A stretch of 64,000 bases of DNA from Pochonia chlamydosporia 170 (GCF_001653235.2 NC_035791.1:6510001-6574000); one strand, 5' to 3'. Shown: positions 1 to 10,410, counted from the stretch's first letter. Notes: generated from the sequence alone by a model not told the origin. A program made the numbers and translations.

Positions 1-139
1 ATCGTGTGGTGGTCTGAGTCCTTCGCACTACTCTATAGCTTTAGGAGCGCTTTGCAGTTCTACTGACGCGAAGAAATGGTAAGTAATTCCATGGCCGACG
101 GGTAACATCTCAGTCTTGCTTCGCGACTCCTCGTAATTT

Positions 140-2071
140 ATGACTTACCCAAGACAGAAGGGACCGAGTAGGAACATAACTCACTTGCCTGCTCCTGCGC
201 ACCAATCCGATCAGCAAGTTCCGGTCACACCTGGCATAGGCAGAGAGTCGTACAACCAAGACTATTTCGAGAGGAGAGTTCTAAACTCGCCAAGTGTGAC
301 TCCAGGCTATGATTCGACGATAGCGACGTCTCCATTTGTTTCTCGTACAGAGACGCAAGTGGATCAACAACAACCGTCGAATGAGAAGATCATATCTGTC
401 ACGTTTACTGTCCCACATCTTTTGGAATATCGCGAAGGTTCGAACTGGGTAAGCCCTCGAAGACCGCAATGCATGCCTGTTCAAGTCGGTGCTGACGCAG
501 CCAATGCAAAGGACCTGCGGCGCTGCTACCACCGCTCGGCGTTGTTGGACGCTCTTCACTATCTTTCTGCCAACGGTAGTTATAATCACGTTGTTGTGGC
601 GTGGACTGGCGAGATTCGCCGAGCGCCTAGCAGTGATAACGAAAACGTGCCTATTAACCATGCATTTATAACCCCTTCGTCTACGTCTATTTCTCTGGGA
701 GGGAGGGAAACGTTACAAACAACCCAGCCGAAAAACATTTTTGTGACTCGTGCTGACCAGCAGAGGCTTGAATGCCAGTTACATCAAGATGAAATATGTT
801 TCCTTCCCGTGTGGCTTGCGGAGGAAACGGACATTGAACCGGAAGGCATCAAGTTGTGTGACCAATCGAGATGGAGACAGTATGCAGAACACGATCTTTG
901 CGCTTTACTTCATTATAGGCAGCACCCACCCAGCGAACCGTACTCTGAAGGCGTGAGATGGGCAAATTATTATCGAATGAATCAACGGTTCGCGGAGAAG
1001 GTCCTTGAATCTTATAGACCCGGAGATGTTGTTATAGTCCATGACTACTACTTGATGCTTCTACCGCTACTTCTGCGCAAACGACATCCGCATATAAGCA
1101 TCACTTTCTATCTGCACACGCCTTTTCCTTCTAGCGAATTAATTCGATGTCTTTGTAGACGGCAAAGTGTTCTTGAAGGTATGCTTGGGTCTGATCTAAT
1201 TGCATTCCAGTCATTCCACTACGCTCAACATTTTGCAAACTCTTGCGCCAGAATTCTCGGTTTAGACGCTAGCAGCAAAGTCGTTCAAACAGCAACGGGG
1301 CGTGTGCGGATTCGGGTGATACCAATGGGAATAGATATTTCTGCGATTCATTCCCTTGCATGGAAGACCACCGTCACTGAAATGTGCTCAGCGCTGAGAA
1401 AGCAGCATAGTGGCAAGAAAATTATTGTGGCATATGATCCCAAGGACAGATTAGGCGGCGTGGACAAAAAGTTGCTCGCCTTTGGTCGATTCCTCGACAA
1501 ATATCCGGAATATCAAAACAGAGTGATACTTGTACAGGTCATGAGCCAAACAAGCATCGAGACTGATGATAGGGAGGAGTCCAAATACGCTGCTGGTGTC
1601 AGCGAACTCGTCTCTGAAATAAACAGCAAGTATGGCTCACTGGATTTCATGCCCATTCAGCTACACTCCCAAAGTCTCACTACCAGCGAATATTTCGCTC
1701 TGCTACGGTCAGGAGATCTTGCATTATTCACAAGCGTTCGTGATGGAATGAGTACGACGAGTTTGGAATACGTGGTTTGTCAGCAGCACGCCAATGGCCC
1801 GATCATCATATCTGAGTTTAGCGGAACGGCCGGCAGCCTGAAGGAGGCTATTAAGATCAATCCATGGGATACAACTGGCGTTGCAGATAAGATTCACGAG
1901 GCATTGAACATGTCTGAGAAAAGCCGGCAAACAATGCAAGAGGCACTATATAAGCGAACAACTGAGCGCGATGTTCAGTATTGGGTGACCACGGTAATCC
2001 ACAGTTTGAAGAGAGCTGTGAATGCCCGTGAGTCAAGTATTTGCGATGAACGGTCATCCTCTTATCAGTAA
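140..2071 (+). CDS. Trehalose-6-phosphate synthase-like protein (GT20 domain only)
   Basis: Single-exon ORF of 643 residues starting at the first ATG. GT20 landmarks are visible: IVHDYYLMLLP and HTPFPSSELIRCL (residues ~300-335), SDLIAFQSFHYAQHF (~350), RVIPMGID (~395), RDGMSTTSLEYVVCQ (~535) and SEFSGTAGS (~560). The family moves glucose from UDP-glucose to glucose-6-phosphate to give trehalose-6-phosphate in the cytosol. The loop that normally reads like GVDRLDYIKG, with the Arg and Lys that hold the donor phosphates, reads YDPKDRLGGVDKK here, so catalysis is doubtful. The SEF-x-G-S stretch and this loop look more like the non-catalytic halves of Tps2/Tsl1/Tps3 than like catalytic Tps1. The ~85-residue N-terminus is Ser/Pro/Gln-rich and low complexity. 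No phosphatase domain follows. A regulatory subunit-like role is inference. Confidence 0.88.
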   Translation: MTYPRQKGPSRNITHLPAPAHQSDQQVPVTPGIGRESYNQDYFERRVLNSPSVTPGYDSTIATSPFVSRTETQVDQQQPSNEKIISVTFTVPHLLEYREGSNWVSPRRPQCMPVQVGADAANAKDLRRCYHRSALLDALHYLSANGSYNHVVVAWTGEIRRAPSSDNENVPINHAFITPSSTSISLGGRETLQTTQPKNIFVTRADQQRLECQLHQDEICFLPVWLAEETDIEPEGIKLCDQSRWRQYAEHDLCALLHYRQHPPSEPYSEGVRWANYYRMNQRFAEKVLESYRPGDVVIVHDYYLMLLPLLLRKRHPHISITFYLHTPFPSSELIRCLCRRQSVLEGMLGSDLIAFQSFHYAQHFANSCARILGLDASSKVVQTATGRVRIRVIPMGIDISAIHSLAWKTTVTEMCSALRKQHSGKKIIVAYDPKDRLGGVDKKLLAFGRFLDKYPEYQNRVILVQVMSQTSIETDDREESKYAAGVSELVSEINSKYGSLDFMPIQLHSQSLTTSEYFALLRSGDLALFTSVRDGMSTTSLEYVVCQQHANGPIIISEFSGTAGSLKEAIKINPWDTTGVADKIHEALNMSEKSRQTMQEALYKRTTERDVQYWVTTVIHSLKRAVNARESSICDERSSSYQ

Positions 2072-2555
2072 GAAGCGAACCGCGTACAAATAGAATCAGG
2101 ATCTTAGACGCAATACGTCCCGACTCGATTAACTGCATGAATTGGTGGATACTTGCGTTTGTCTTTGCATTTCTTGTCTGCGGCAAACCAACCAGATGTC
2201 TGGATAGATCCTTTGAAGCTTATTGGTGTTATTAGCGTCGTTTCTGTTGTTATATTCCTGTGCGGGTTGTTTTGGATATTATACATGTTGTTTCTGTTGT
2301 CGCCACTACTTTTGCCACCGTTGGTATTGTTCTCACGACTAGAGCTGGTGCTGTATGGCAACCCTTGAGAAATGGTTTTCTGGCTATGACCGTTTGCCGT
2401 AATTGGAGTTGTGGCTCTTGGTATGCTGGCGGTCATCGCCGTTCTCTACAGAATTGATGTTGCCGTGCTAACGGTGTTTGCTCTAGTTGACATTGTTGCT
2501 GTTGCGATTGAACTTATTGTATTCAATTCTGGCTGACAGCTCTCATACATATATA

Positions 2556-2586
2556 TACCTAGTGGCACGGCCCGTGCCACTAGGTA
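2556..2586. repeat. Perfect 31-bp palindrome
   Basis: Two 15-base arms (TACCTAGTGGCACGG and its complement) flank one central C, with no mismatch. It lies between a TA-repeat stretch and a weak minus-strand ORF (2446-2685). Its function is unknown. It could be a transposon-end relic or a cruciform-forming protein site. Confidence 0.9.
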
Positions 2587-3502
2587 GTGACTCATCTGCC
2601 TAAAAATGTCTTGGGCACATGTCTCACACCAAGTCAACAGTTGCTTGTGTCGTGCTCGCAGATATCCCCGTCGTCGGAGCTGCATACTCTGGCCGCACGC
2701 CTGAACGTGTGAACCTGGGCCATGTTGTTTGGTAGATGATGTAAGGAAGAACTGACGAGTAAGCGACGTAACTGATCATGGGATGAAACTTGGTATTTTA
2801 CGCAACACAGAGGTATAATTACCGGAAAGTTCTTAAACGCATAAGGATGTGCCAACGAACATTATCTTCTAAGGCGACGTTGCCACCTACAACATAGAAA
2901 CTCGCGGTACAAGCAAAATGACCGGAAATTAGAAACCCCGGAAACTTTGCAAACCGGTATTGACATTTCCTCCATTCCATCATTCCATTTAGATACAAGC
3001 TAAATAACTATAGCGCCCAGGAGGAGGTCCAGGAGATTGCTTCAAAGGGTGGGCAGTCTAGCCATTCAAGTGGCTTTGCCAGTATGGATGCTGATAAGCA
3101 GGTAGATTATCCTGCCAGATGTTCTAAAAGGAACAAGATTTCTTGAACAGTACCCGAGCCTCAGTAGATCATCCTACGTTTATGAGCATGACAGGATCTA
3201 TTCGGAATTTGAAATACTCGCTCAGTCAATCCTGAGTGGCTAGCATGCCACGTAGGCCATGCCTCAGGATCCCATAGACCCCACGCATGAAAAGACGAAA
3301 ATATGTGACAGACATAAATCGCCGCTTCTTGTTGAACCGTTTGTTATGATGGGTAAAGGCTACTGGAAATAGGGTGTCTTTTCTGGGTATGAGTGGCAGA
3401 ACAGGAATGACATTCGAACTGTGAGATATGTTTTACTGGTCAGCAAAAACGGTCGATTATCCGGGTTGGAATCAGGGTTTGTTACCAATTGCTAAGAACA
3501 TG
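2587..3502. other. Intergenic, no gene supported
   Basis: Only short ORFs lacking family motifs or good splice signals are present. I see no repeat or RNA structure worth calling. Confidence 0.5.
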
Positions 3503-3733
3503 TCACTTGTCAGCCTGTTCAGAAGATCCAGTTTCAGGGTTAGTGGAGTTGCACATAATAGTGCTCGCCTCGATGGCTTCTAGGTTTTGTTTTCCGAGGT
3601 ACCGCTGCCGTTCGTCCATATTAGCTAGTTCCTGGACTATAATCCTGATATCCCGCGCTTTCCCACCAGGTGTCTCCGCTTTGCAACCCACTGTCACGTC
3701 AAGTGAAGCAGGGTTTTCTGCCAATTGCTGCAT
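3503..3733 (-). other. Small unassigned ORF, possibly an exon fragment
   Basis: 76 residues with amphipathic helical character and a charged stretch (GKARDIRIIVQEL, NMDERQRYLGKQN). The composition looks more like coding than the surrounding frames, but I recognise no family. It may be a leftover exon, since no neighbouring exon could be joined to it with confidence. Confidence 0.22.
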
Positions 3734-3965
3734 GTCGTCCCGTTATGGTCCCTTAAAGATGCTCTATTTGTCTCTCGTAGACAGTAATAGGAGAGTCCGA
3801 AACTATTCTGAGGAAAAGAAAATTGCACGAAAAAAACAGCGAATTATTAGAACTTTCTACCGCTGACACGGGTGAGACCTTTTTGGAAGTGAATGAAATG
3901 TTTGTATTTCATCACGCCGCGGGGCTGTCAGCCACTGTTTTAACCAAAGCCCAAATTGGATGAAT

Positions 3966-4106
3966 CTAGGCCAACTCGACTGTAAAAGTGGCCTGACTCC
4001 CCACAATTCTTCCAGTAGGTCCAGTCAAGTTAGCGCTAGTTTCCCCATCAATCGCCAGATTCACAGGTTCATTTGCTCCGGTCTTGACAGGGCTGCCACT
4101 GGGAGC
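3966..4106 (-). pseudogene. C-terminal coding-like fragment of an unidentified protein
   Basis: The minus strand has 47 open codons ending in TAG, rich in Gly/Thr/Ala/Val with an alternating beta-like pattern (ANEPVNLAIDGETSANLTG, GSQATFTVELA). This resembles the C-terminal beta-sandwich of a secreted fungal protein. A TAA closes the frame upstream at 4107-4109 and no splice acceptor is convincing there. It is probably a relic. The family is not identified. Confidence 0.3.
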
Positions 4107-4109
4107 TTA

Positions 4110-5081
4110 GGTACCGTGGTCAATAGATATTAAATAAGGGAATTGCTAGACGGGCATGACACTTTGGCTACGCAAAGCTAAGCCCAGCGTTGTGTAACGG
4201 TGCAGAAGATTCAGTCGGCACATAACCGGCTGTGCTAACAGCCGCATCCCGCTTCCTGCGCTACTCAATTTATCCAGTTGTATCGATAATGTAACGACAT
4301 AATTGTAATAACCAGCCATATACAGTTTGCTGGGACCAGGCTATTGAATGCTTCTTTTTCTGTCCTCGTCATTCTACTACCACGGTTCAACAGAATGACA
4401 CTAGGCGGTCAGAGTGTATTCTGGGTAATGATACACTTACTCATATGGCAGTAAAATGCCATATTGGACTAATAGCGAAAGAGGTCTCAAATATGCCTAA
4501 ACATCGGTGGTATAAAGGCATGAATACTACTGTCGCAGCACAGCCCGAGGTCACCATTTTTGGGCACATTTATCGCCTAGTTGCAGTAAACACTGTTCAA
4601 ATATTAGGTGACTGTTTAGCCTAGTTGGTTGCTTTAAAGTGCCCAAGCGACCCACCGGTTTTACGAAGGCCGTAGAGGCGATCGATCTCCTCGGCATCTT
4701 GGTTGCTTTATTGACACGTAGTACAGACCACAGGGCCTCTTGTTGGTTACTATGAATATGTCGTCATAAAGTGCTACCAGTCCCAGCCGAGAATAAAAAT
4801 TGCGGTTTGACGTCCGTATGCAGCACTATTGGGGCAGCTCAACATCCAGGAAAGGGAGGGATAGTTGACATAATTCCGTACAGCAGCTTTTTAAATTAGA
4901 GACAAGTAAGTTATTCAATGCCGGTTTGTGACCTGCCATACGATTCTAAAATCCAAAGAGTTTGAACCTAGTTAAATGAACAGAAAAGAATGTACAACAA
5001 GTAGAATGTAAGACTCATAGCAGATCCGACTGACAACAGGTTTGTGCAAGTCCCAGCTAAATACAAATTGCACCTTCCCAG
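4110..5081. other. Intergenic, no gene supported
   Basis: No ORF with recognisable content, and frames are short on both strands. It separates two areas of minus-strand coding debris, so it may hold the eroded middle of one old gene. That is inference only. Confidence 0.4.
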
Positions 5082-5594
5082 TCATTTTACTGGCGGATGG
5101 TTTTGATTCCACTTCGCAGGTAGCTGTGGAGGCATGATGGGCATGACGAACACTGAGCCTGTTCTCCCATCCCTTGGAACGGCAAACAGAGTGGATCCAG
5201 AAATTGATAGAACATCGATCCAATGTATAAGAACGCCTGTGAGATCGAGTAGGTAAGGCAGCGCGGTGGAGTTATGGACCGCTCCAAGATCCACCATGTC
5301 CACCAGGGGCGGCATGGGCTCCATGGCATCTCATAGGTCCGTGCCAAAGTCGCCCTGTGTTGGAATCAGGGTACTTGGCTTTTGAGAAGACCATACAGTT
5401 GAAATCTCATCATTTGCTGTACCTCGAGTCCGCATGTCGATCATAAGCCATGACTTGGAGTTACCTGGTTGTCGGATCAATTGTCGTGTCGCAGATCGTC
5501 CTGCGCAACATTCGTTGGGACAGCCTGAATTGGATTGGAGATTTGTAGTATTGGTTTCTCGGCCCAATACCTCCATGAGCTTCACGGCTCTCAT
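5082..5594 (-). pseudogene. Overlapping minus-strand ORF fragments, possible decayed gene
   Basis: Two partly coding-looking fragments follow each other: one up to 5594 ending at 5331 (contains SWLMIDMRTRGTANDE) and one at 5082-5324 (contains PYLLDLTGVLIHWIDVL and FVMPIMPPQLP). They are in different frames with no obvious intron between them. Together with 3966-4106 they could be remains of one secreted or membrane protein. No family is recognised. Confidence 0.2.
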
Positions 5595-5931
5595 GGTACG
5601 TCACGCGGGAGGGGTCTCCGGACATGTCCATTCCGCGTAGTGGGTTTCTGCGCCACGACGTCGGTGGGAGCGGAGCAGATACTCCGATTGACACTCAATG
5701 TGCGAACCAAGACGACGAAGAGGGCGTCTGCGTAGACGAATGGTGTTTGTTGAAAAGTGAAAGATTGTCAAGGTACCCTACTCGAAGAAGGGTAAAGACG
5801 GAGTGCGAAGTTGAGCGCGTACGTGTTAAAACAGATAATAGATTCTTCAAAACAAGCGTCACCGGACGAGACAAAGGTTAGATTCTACTTTGACCCATTA
5901 CGGCCGGGATACAACTCTGTCAATATCTAGA

Positions 5932-6130
5932 TGCGGCGTATAGCAAAGTAGAGCGAGCACTGGGCGAGCAATCCCTCGTTGAAAAGCGGAAACGGTCGGA
6001 AACACCTCCTGAAGATACTAGGGCTGGTGATAAAGCAAGGTATGCCGAGCAAGAGGAGAGAGTAGCGAAGCGCGCGGATCATGACATGGATTACCAGGAC
6101 AAATCATCAACCAAGAGCCTCTCAGACTAG
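5932..6130 (+). pseudogene. Charged helical coding fragment upstream of LINE debris
   Basis: The plus-strand frame contains Lys/Glu/Arg-rich helical sequence (EKRKRSETPPEDTRAGDK, ARYAEQEERVAKRAD) interrupted by stops at both ends. It does not resemble the LINE RNase H tail that follows. It may come from a host gene into which the LINE inserted. Confidence 0.25.
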
Positions 6131-6159
6131 AATACCAAATATTTTCCGCTCTGCTAATG

Positions 6160-6448
6160 TGCTGGAAGAACAGGAGGCGAACCAAGCCAGCTCGCGCCCC
6201 AACACCGGAAATTCAATCATAAGGAAAACCCACGGTGCTCCCGCCAAAGGCTCCGTACCCCTGAACACTTAGTACACTGTTCCAAAACCAGGAGACTAGA
6301 AGACCAATGGCCAGTCTTCAAACCAAGACCAAAGAACATGAGCGACCACTGGCTACGCTTAATGAGAAGTCCACAAGACTTCGATAAGTAAGTTCGCCCA
6401 AACCCAAAATTCTTCGAGGAAATCTGCCCATCACGAGTAGCCACCTGA
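6160..6448 (+). mobile_element. LINE ORF2 C-terminal relic (RNase H tail / zinc knuckle)
   Basis: The frame reads FNHKENPRCSRQ, then RTPEHLVHCSKTRR, then NPKFFEEICP. This is the Cys-His-Cys knuckle and closing segment found at the end of fungal LINE reverse transcriptases. One in-frame TAA (6389-6391) interrupts it before the final TGA at 6446-6448. The rest of the element is missing. It belongs to a different LINE lineage from the one at 8570-9605. Confidence 0.6.
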
Positions 6449-6909
6449 TTATGCAACCCACGGAGTACGTGGAAAGGTACAGTATTAGCTGGGCCGACAA
6501 AACCGCAAATTACAACGACCGAAAGCACAGTGCTCACTTGGTCGGAAGCATTACAAGTAATCCGACACTTTTAACAGAACTCGGGACTTGACCTGGCATT
6601 CTCTAGATTATGAGGTGCTATTTCGTACCGGACCAGGCAACAAGGAATAAAAATGGAAAGACTGGGGGAAGGGCTCATTCGAGAGATTGCACCAGTGTTG
6701 TTACAGCATCCCAGCAAGAACCAGCCTCTCTAATGATTCCTGTGCGAGGAACTGTGTACCATCAACAAATTCCCATTGAGCGGGGCTAGGTTGTGACGTC
6801 ATAGAACGGGTAATTAAAAACGAAGTGGAAATCTACGTCACCAACGACATATTCGACTCTTTCCTCCCAGGGAAAATAATTCTCGCGAGATCTAAGAATC
6901 GCAATCGCG

Positions 6910-7572
6910 ATGGCCGGGAGTTGGAAACCAACACCAGCCAATGCCGTGCCAAGATCCTACATCGACGGCGAGCAACAATTCCACGAGTCCTTTACCATAG
7001 AACGCCACCAGATTTCGACAACTAAAGGAATCAAGCGCAAACGATACGATGATAGACAAAGCGAAATGATCCCTCGCCCAGCCAACATAACTCGTTCCTG
7101 CCAATGTGGAACTACAGATATCAGCGATTTTCGTGGGAGTGGTCAATCTGATCTCGGCTCAGAGACATACCACCTGTTTGATCCTACTAAAGTAGCTGGT
7201 TATGTATCGGCTGTATCGTTACCATCATGGCACAACGTTGGGCCAAGCTTCGTTAGCGACTTGCCATTTTCCCCTTTAGCAACATCAACGCGGACCCCCG
7301 CTTCTGTCAATATCCCCAGTGACCAACTGCCTTCATTTCACTTCAGTGATGGGATATTAGGAACATATCCTAAGGAGGCTGCAGTCTACCCAGCATTTCA
7401 AAAAGACCTAAACGAGAAACTAGTCGACTACGACTCATTCAATAACAACCATGAGGCTGTGGCGGCTCAAAAGCGAGTCGACCATATCATGGGGACTCTA
7501 CAACAGCTCGGGTCTCGGCAACGGAGGTATGCGAAAAGCCAGCTCAAGTTCATCAAGACCTCGTCTCTTTGA
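6910..7572 (+). CDS. Hypothetical protein, 220 residues
   Basis: Open frame starting at an ATG, hydrophilic, with a basic patch near residue 40 (GIKRKRYDD) and a mixed-charge C-terminus (KRVDHIMGTLQQL, RQRRYAKSQLKF). There is no signal peptide or membrane span and I recognise no domain. KRKR could be a nuclear localisation signal. A second open frame follows at 7644-7952, and the two could be exons of one gene. It is flanked by transposon relics, so it may be a remnant. Confidence 0.35.
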   Translation: MAGSWKPTPANAVPRSYIDGEQQFHESFTIERHQISTTKGIKRKRYDDRQSEMIPRPANITRSCQCGTTDISDFRGSGQSDLGSETYHLFDPTKVAGYVSAVSLPSWHNVGPSFVSDLPFSPLATSTRTPASVNIPSDQLPSFHFSDGILGTYPKEAAVYPAFQKDLNEKLVDYDSFNNNHEAVAAQKRVDHIMGTLQQLGSRQRRYAKSQLKFIKTSSL

Positions 7573-7643
7573 ATACTATTTTTTCGTTGGCTATTCCGAG
7601 AACCAGAACAGCACTGCGAGCACAACATATGTCATAATGACAT

Positions 7644-7952
7644 TTGTCTTTAGCTCAATCTAAATGGAAGGATATATCTCAAGAGCTCAGAAACACTCCC
7701 TCAAAAGATATGGAATCCTCGAAAGAAGGATTGCTAGGCAGGGGCGTCTTTGGTGAAATATCTCCACCTTTTTGGGGCTTTCCTCACAATGAAATCAGGA
7801 TTACGGGTTATGCCAGTATGGAGCAACTCATAAGCAAAGCTATGGTTAGTTGGTGCGGCGATTCACTTGACCGGTCCTTGCCTTGTTGGCAATTCCCCTT
7901 AGGGACTCACGCTGTGGGAATCGTCAAGAAAGCCATCAGGGATGCGAAATAA
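7644..7952 (+). CDS. Hypothetical ORF, 102 residues
   Basis: Open frame with LLGRGVFGEISPPFWGFP and a Trp/Cys-containing C-terminal half. It lies 70 bp after the 220-residue ORF in another frame and could be its next exon. No conserved motif is recognised. Treat as uncertain. Confidence 0.22.
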   Translation: MSLAQSKWKDISQELRNTPSKDMESSKEGLLGRGVFGEISPPFWGFPHNEIRITGYASMEQLISKAMVSWCGDSLDRSLPCWQFPLGTHAVGIVKKAIRDAK

Positions 7953-8193
7953 TAGACAATTACTTAAATTTATACAGTGGCAGAAGTTAATGGTCAGTTC
8001 GACCGCTAAAAGAGCGACTAGTAGAAGAGAACGATATTCTTCGCGCGAGGTCGCCACACTCGCCATTAGCGCAATTCGCCGGTGCCGCAATAGAGACGTC
8101 ATAGACAGGCACTGGCCCGATACCATATAACTGCCCAAGCAATATATCCCCACCTCGGCGGAAAGGTTATACTTATGTTATACTACCACGAGA

Positions 8194-8570
8194 ATGCCCG
8201 GCCAGCCGCCTAAGAGCGTCTTGCGGCCTCTTCTGCCGTCAACGACAGGGAACCGTGCAGTTCAAGAGCCAGACTTTAGTGAAGGCCCTCGGTCTGTTAT
8301 CGCTGCTTGCAAAACTTGCAGGAAGCGCAAGGTCGGGGTATTACAGCACCACAATCAAACATCTAGCAAGTCACGGCAAGTCTCTAACTATGCTCTACTG
8401 TGATGGTGTACGGCCGCAATCTTCTCCGTGCTTGCCACGCGGGTGCAGCTGCGAATACACCACCCCACCAGCAGAGTCAAGATTGGCCGCTCTGAGACGT
8501 GCTAAAGCAGGGGCAGAACAACGGTTGCATGAAATCCGCTATTCCTACGATTTTCTTCTTCAGCGTGCCC
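8194..8570 (+). pseudogene. Zn2Cys6 transcription factor, 5' part, truncated by a LINE
   Basis: Exon 1 encodes [14 protein letters not shown], the first half of a fungal binuclear zinc cluster. After a 67-bp intron (8332-8398, branch CTAAC) the frame resumes with [19 protein letters not shown] and a helical linker ([16 protein letters not shown]). There are three lesions: the intron ends AC instead of AG, the fourth cluster cysteine is Ser (TCT for TGT), and the gene is cut at ~8570 by LINE sequence. No fungal-trans domain follows. The intact ancestor would have been a nuclear DNA-binding regulator. This copy is almost certainly dead. Confidence 0.75.
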
Positions 8571-9605
8571 GCGAGGCTTCCGCACAGGAACGTGGTCATC
8601 GTCAGCAGCAACAGGGCAGCCGTACAGGCGGTAGGACAACCTCGACAGCAATCCGGACAACGCACAATCCAAGAGGTGTACAGGCAGGTGAGGCTGCCGC
8701 ATCTGCAAGATGTGCCGGTGTCCGTGCTGTGGGTGCCGGCAGGTCATGAGCGCTTCCGGTCGGGTGCGGTGGCCAAGACAATGGCCCGTGATTCTACGGG
8801 AGACGGGTGCGTTCGAGAAAGAGCACGCTACCAAGCACGATCTACGAGAACGAGGCTGCTGCTCGGTCACCTGCAACAGCAGCGGCAAAGGTTACCCATC
8901 GGTGTAGGCCGGCATTCGCAACGGATCGACACAGCACTTCCGGGCAAGCACACGCGGACCATTTATGACGCTTTGAGTGCCAAGGAGTCAAGAATACTGG
9001 TACAATTGCGAACAGGAAAGTGCAGGCTCAACAGGTACCTGCACAGCATCAGGGCTACAGGTTCGGACCAATGCAGCTGCGGCCAAGCCGCAGAGACAGT
9101 CGAGCATTTCCTGTTTCGGTGCAGACGTTGGAACTCGGAGAGGGAAGACATGATACGGTACAAGCGGACCAAGGTTGGAAACTTGTCTTTCTTCCTGGGA
9201 GGCAAGTCTGGATCGGATGGCGAGGGATGGAAGCCAGACATGGCGGCAGTCCGAACAACGATCAAGTTTGCAATGGCAACAGGAAGGCTGGATGCGGACA
9301 TTTGAACAGGTAAACCTGCGATGAGTTGGACAAGTGGACTGGAATCAGCGCGTAATATCCTAGTCGTGCAGCCTTGCACTGACCGACCGAGCTCCAGCTG
9401 CCGACGATGGGATGCTGGGCACTCGGGGGGAATGACCTCAGGGCAGGACAGTCAGTTGGCGAAATGAGGCTGCAGGTGCTTAGGAAGGAAACCATTGTCG
9501 GGCCTTAGGTGTTTAGCTTACAGGGTAGAATGAGCAAGTAGCGCATCGTTATGGCCCTTTAGGGATCATCCCTCCGGGCGTAAATAAATTACATTACATT
9601 ACATT
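8570..9605 (+). mobile_element. 5'-truncated Tad-like LINE with TTACA-repeat tail
   Basis: The element begins inside the RNase H domain, runs through the ORF2 C-terminus (stop near 9305) and a ~280-bp 3' UTR, and ends in three ATTACATT-type repeats at about 9588-9605. Severe 5' truncation and a short repeat tail are expected from target-primed reverse transcription. The insertion joins the truncated Zn2Cys6 gene to the 3' side of the GFA gene on the opposite strand. I could not find a clear target-site duplication, partly because the exact 5' junction (8565-8585) is uncertain. Confidence 0.85.
8575..9305 (+). pseudogene. LINE ORF2 fragment: RNase H C-terminus and zinc knuckle
   Basis: Recognisable blocks are [16 protein letters not shown] (RNase H strand/helix; the position normally Asp is Ser), [46 protein letters not shown], then the knuckle DQCSCGQAAETVEHFLFRC. 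These occur in this order at the end of Tad-clade fungal ORF2. Endonuclease and reverse transcriptase are absent. The lost RNase H Asp and missing domains make it inactive. Confidence 0.82.
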
Positions 9606-9807
9606 CCCTTTCTATTATTGCATGCAGAGGATGTCGAGTTTGTTGTCGTTCCTCGGGGGCGTGTTTGCGAGACCGGGCCGGTTGGATAACCCTGAGGCTG
9701 AGGCAGGGAAGTGAAGGGAAATAGACCCATGTACTTGATTGGAGTTCTTGGTTTGAATGTAGCGATATGTTTAGAAATATACGACTTGAAATATAGAGAG
9801 CGAGTAG

Positions 9808-10410
9808 TTAATAACATCCGTGGACTTGTGGCTTACCGTATCGCGGCGGCGTCTCATCGCCAAAACAATCGCAATACATGACAAAGTTCTTTTCCGTCAA
9901 CTCTCTCATATCAAAGCCGTCCTGATTCGCATCCACCGTGTGTCCATTAACACTCACATAATTCCCTAGCTCGGGGTGACCACCCCCTTTTTTTGGCCTC
10001 CAAAGTTGTGTCTTCGTTCCACGCTCACCTCTTCCATGGACACCCAACTCTTCTAAATCCAGTTCAACGACTTCCCCCTCACCCTCAAAGATGAATAGCC
10101 CCACAGCGCAGGTCTTGCAAGACAAAAAGTGTAGCCTCTTCTCTCCGCACTGGTAGTCGCCAAGCTGTTCCAACGGGTCAAGAGGCGAAAGAAGGAGAAA
10201 GTCGTCTGTTGGACTGAGGGGACGGATGTGAAAGTGTCCTCGTTTGTGGCAGGTTGTGCAGTTGCAGCGGTAGAAGCGCTGCACGCCGCTTGGAGGGGGA
10301 GGCAGCGTCTCGGAGTAAGGGTGAGGGAGGGTGAGAAAGAGGACATATTGAGTGCCGCCGCAGTGGCATGATCCCGTGAAGGGGACTCTTGTCGGCTGCT
10401 GTTCGGACAT
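9808..10410 (-). CDS. GFA-domain (Mss4-like fold) zinc protein
   Basis: The ATG at 10410 gives ~200 residues. Zinc-binding cysteines are in the family order: GSCHCGG near residue 14, CNCTTCHKRG near 50 and CKTCAVGLF near 100, followed by YVSVNGHTVD and the C-terminal MYCDCFGDETP. The family is named after glutathione-dependent formaldehyde-activating enzyme. Fungal members are mostly uncharacterised small cytosolic proteins, and an enzymatic role here is not shown. The C-terminus runs over a possible donor (GGTAAGCC at ~9836), and the LINE tail lies ~200 bp downstream, so the true 3' end may be spliced or altered by that insertion. The usual glycine-rich end of the family is not visible. Confidence 0.82.
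   Translation of the reverse strand: MSEQQPTRVPFTGSCHCGGTQYVLFLTLPHPYSETLPPPPSGVQRFYRCNCTTCHKRGHFHIRPLSPTDDFLLLSPLDPLEQLGDYQCGEKRLHFLSCKTCAVGLFIFEGEGEVVELDLEELGVHGRGERGTKTQLWRPKKGGGHPELGNYVSVNGHTVDANQDGFDMRELTEKNFVMYCDCFGDETPPRYGKPQVHGCY

Noticed and set aside
8963..9379. 138-residue minus ORF
   Set aside because: Antisense shadow of the LINE ORF2 fragment.
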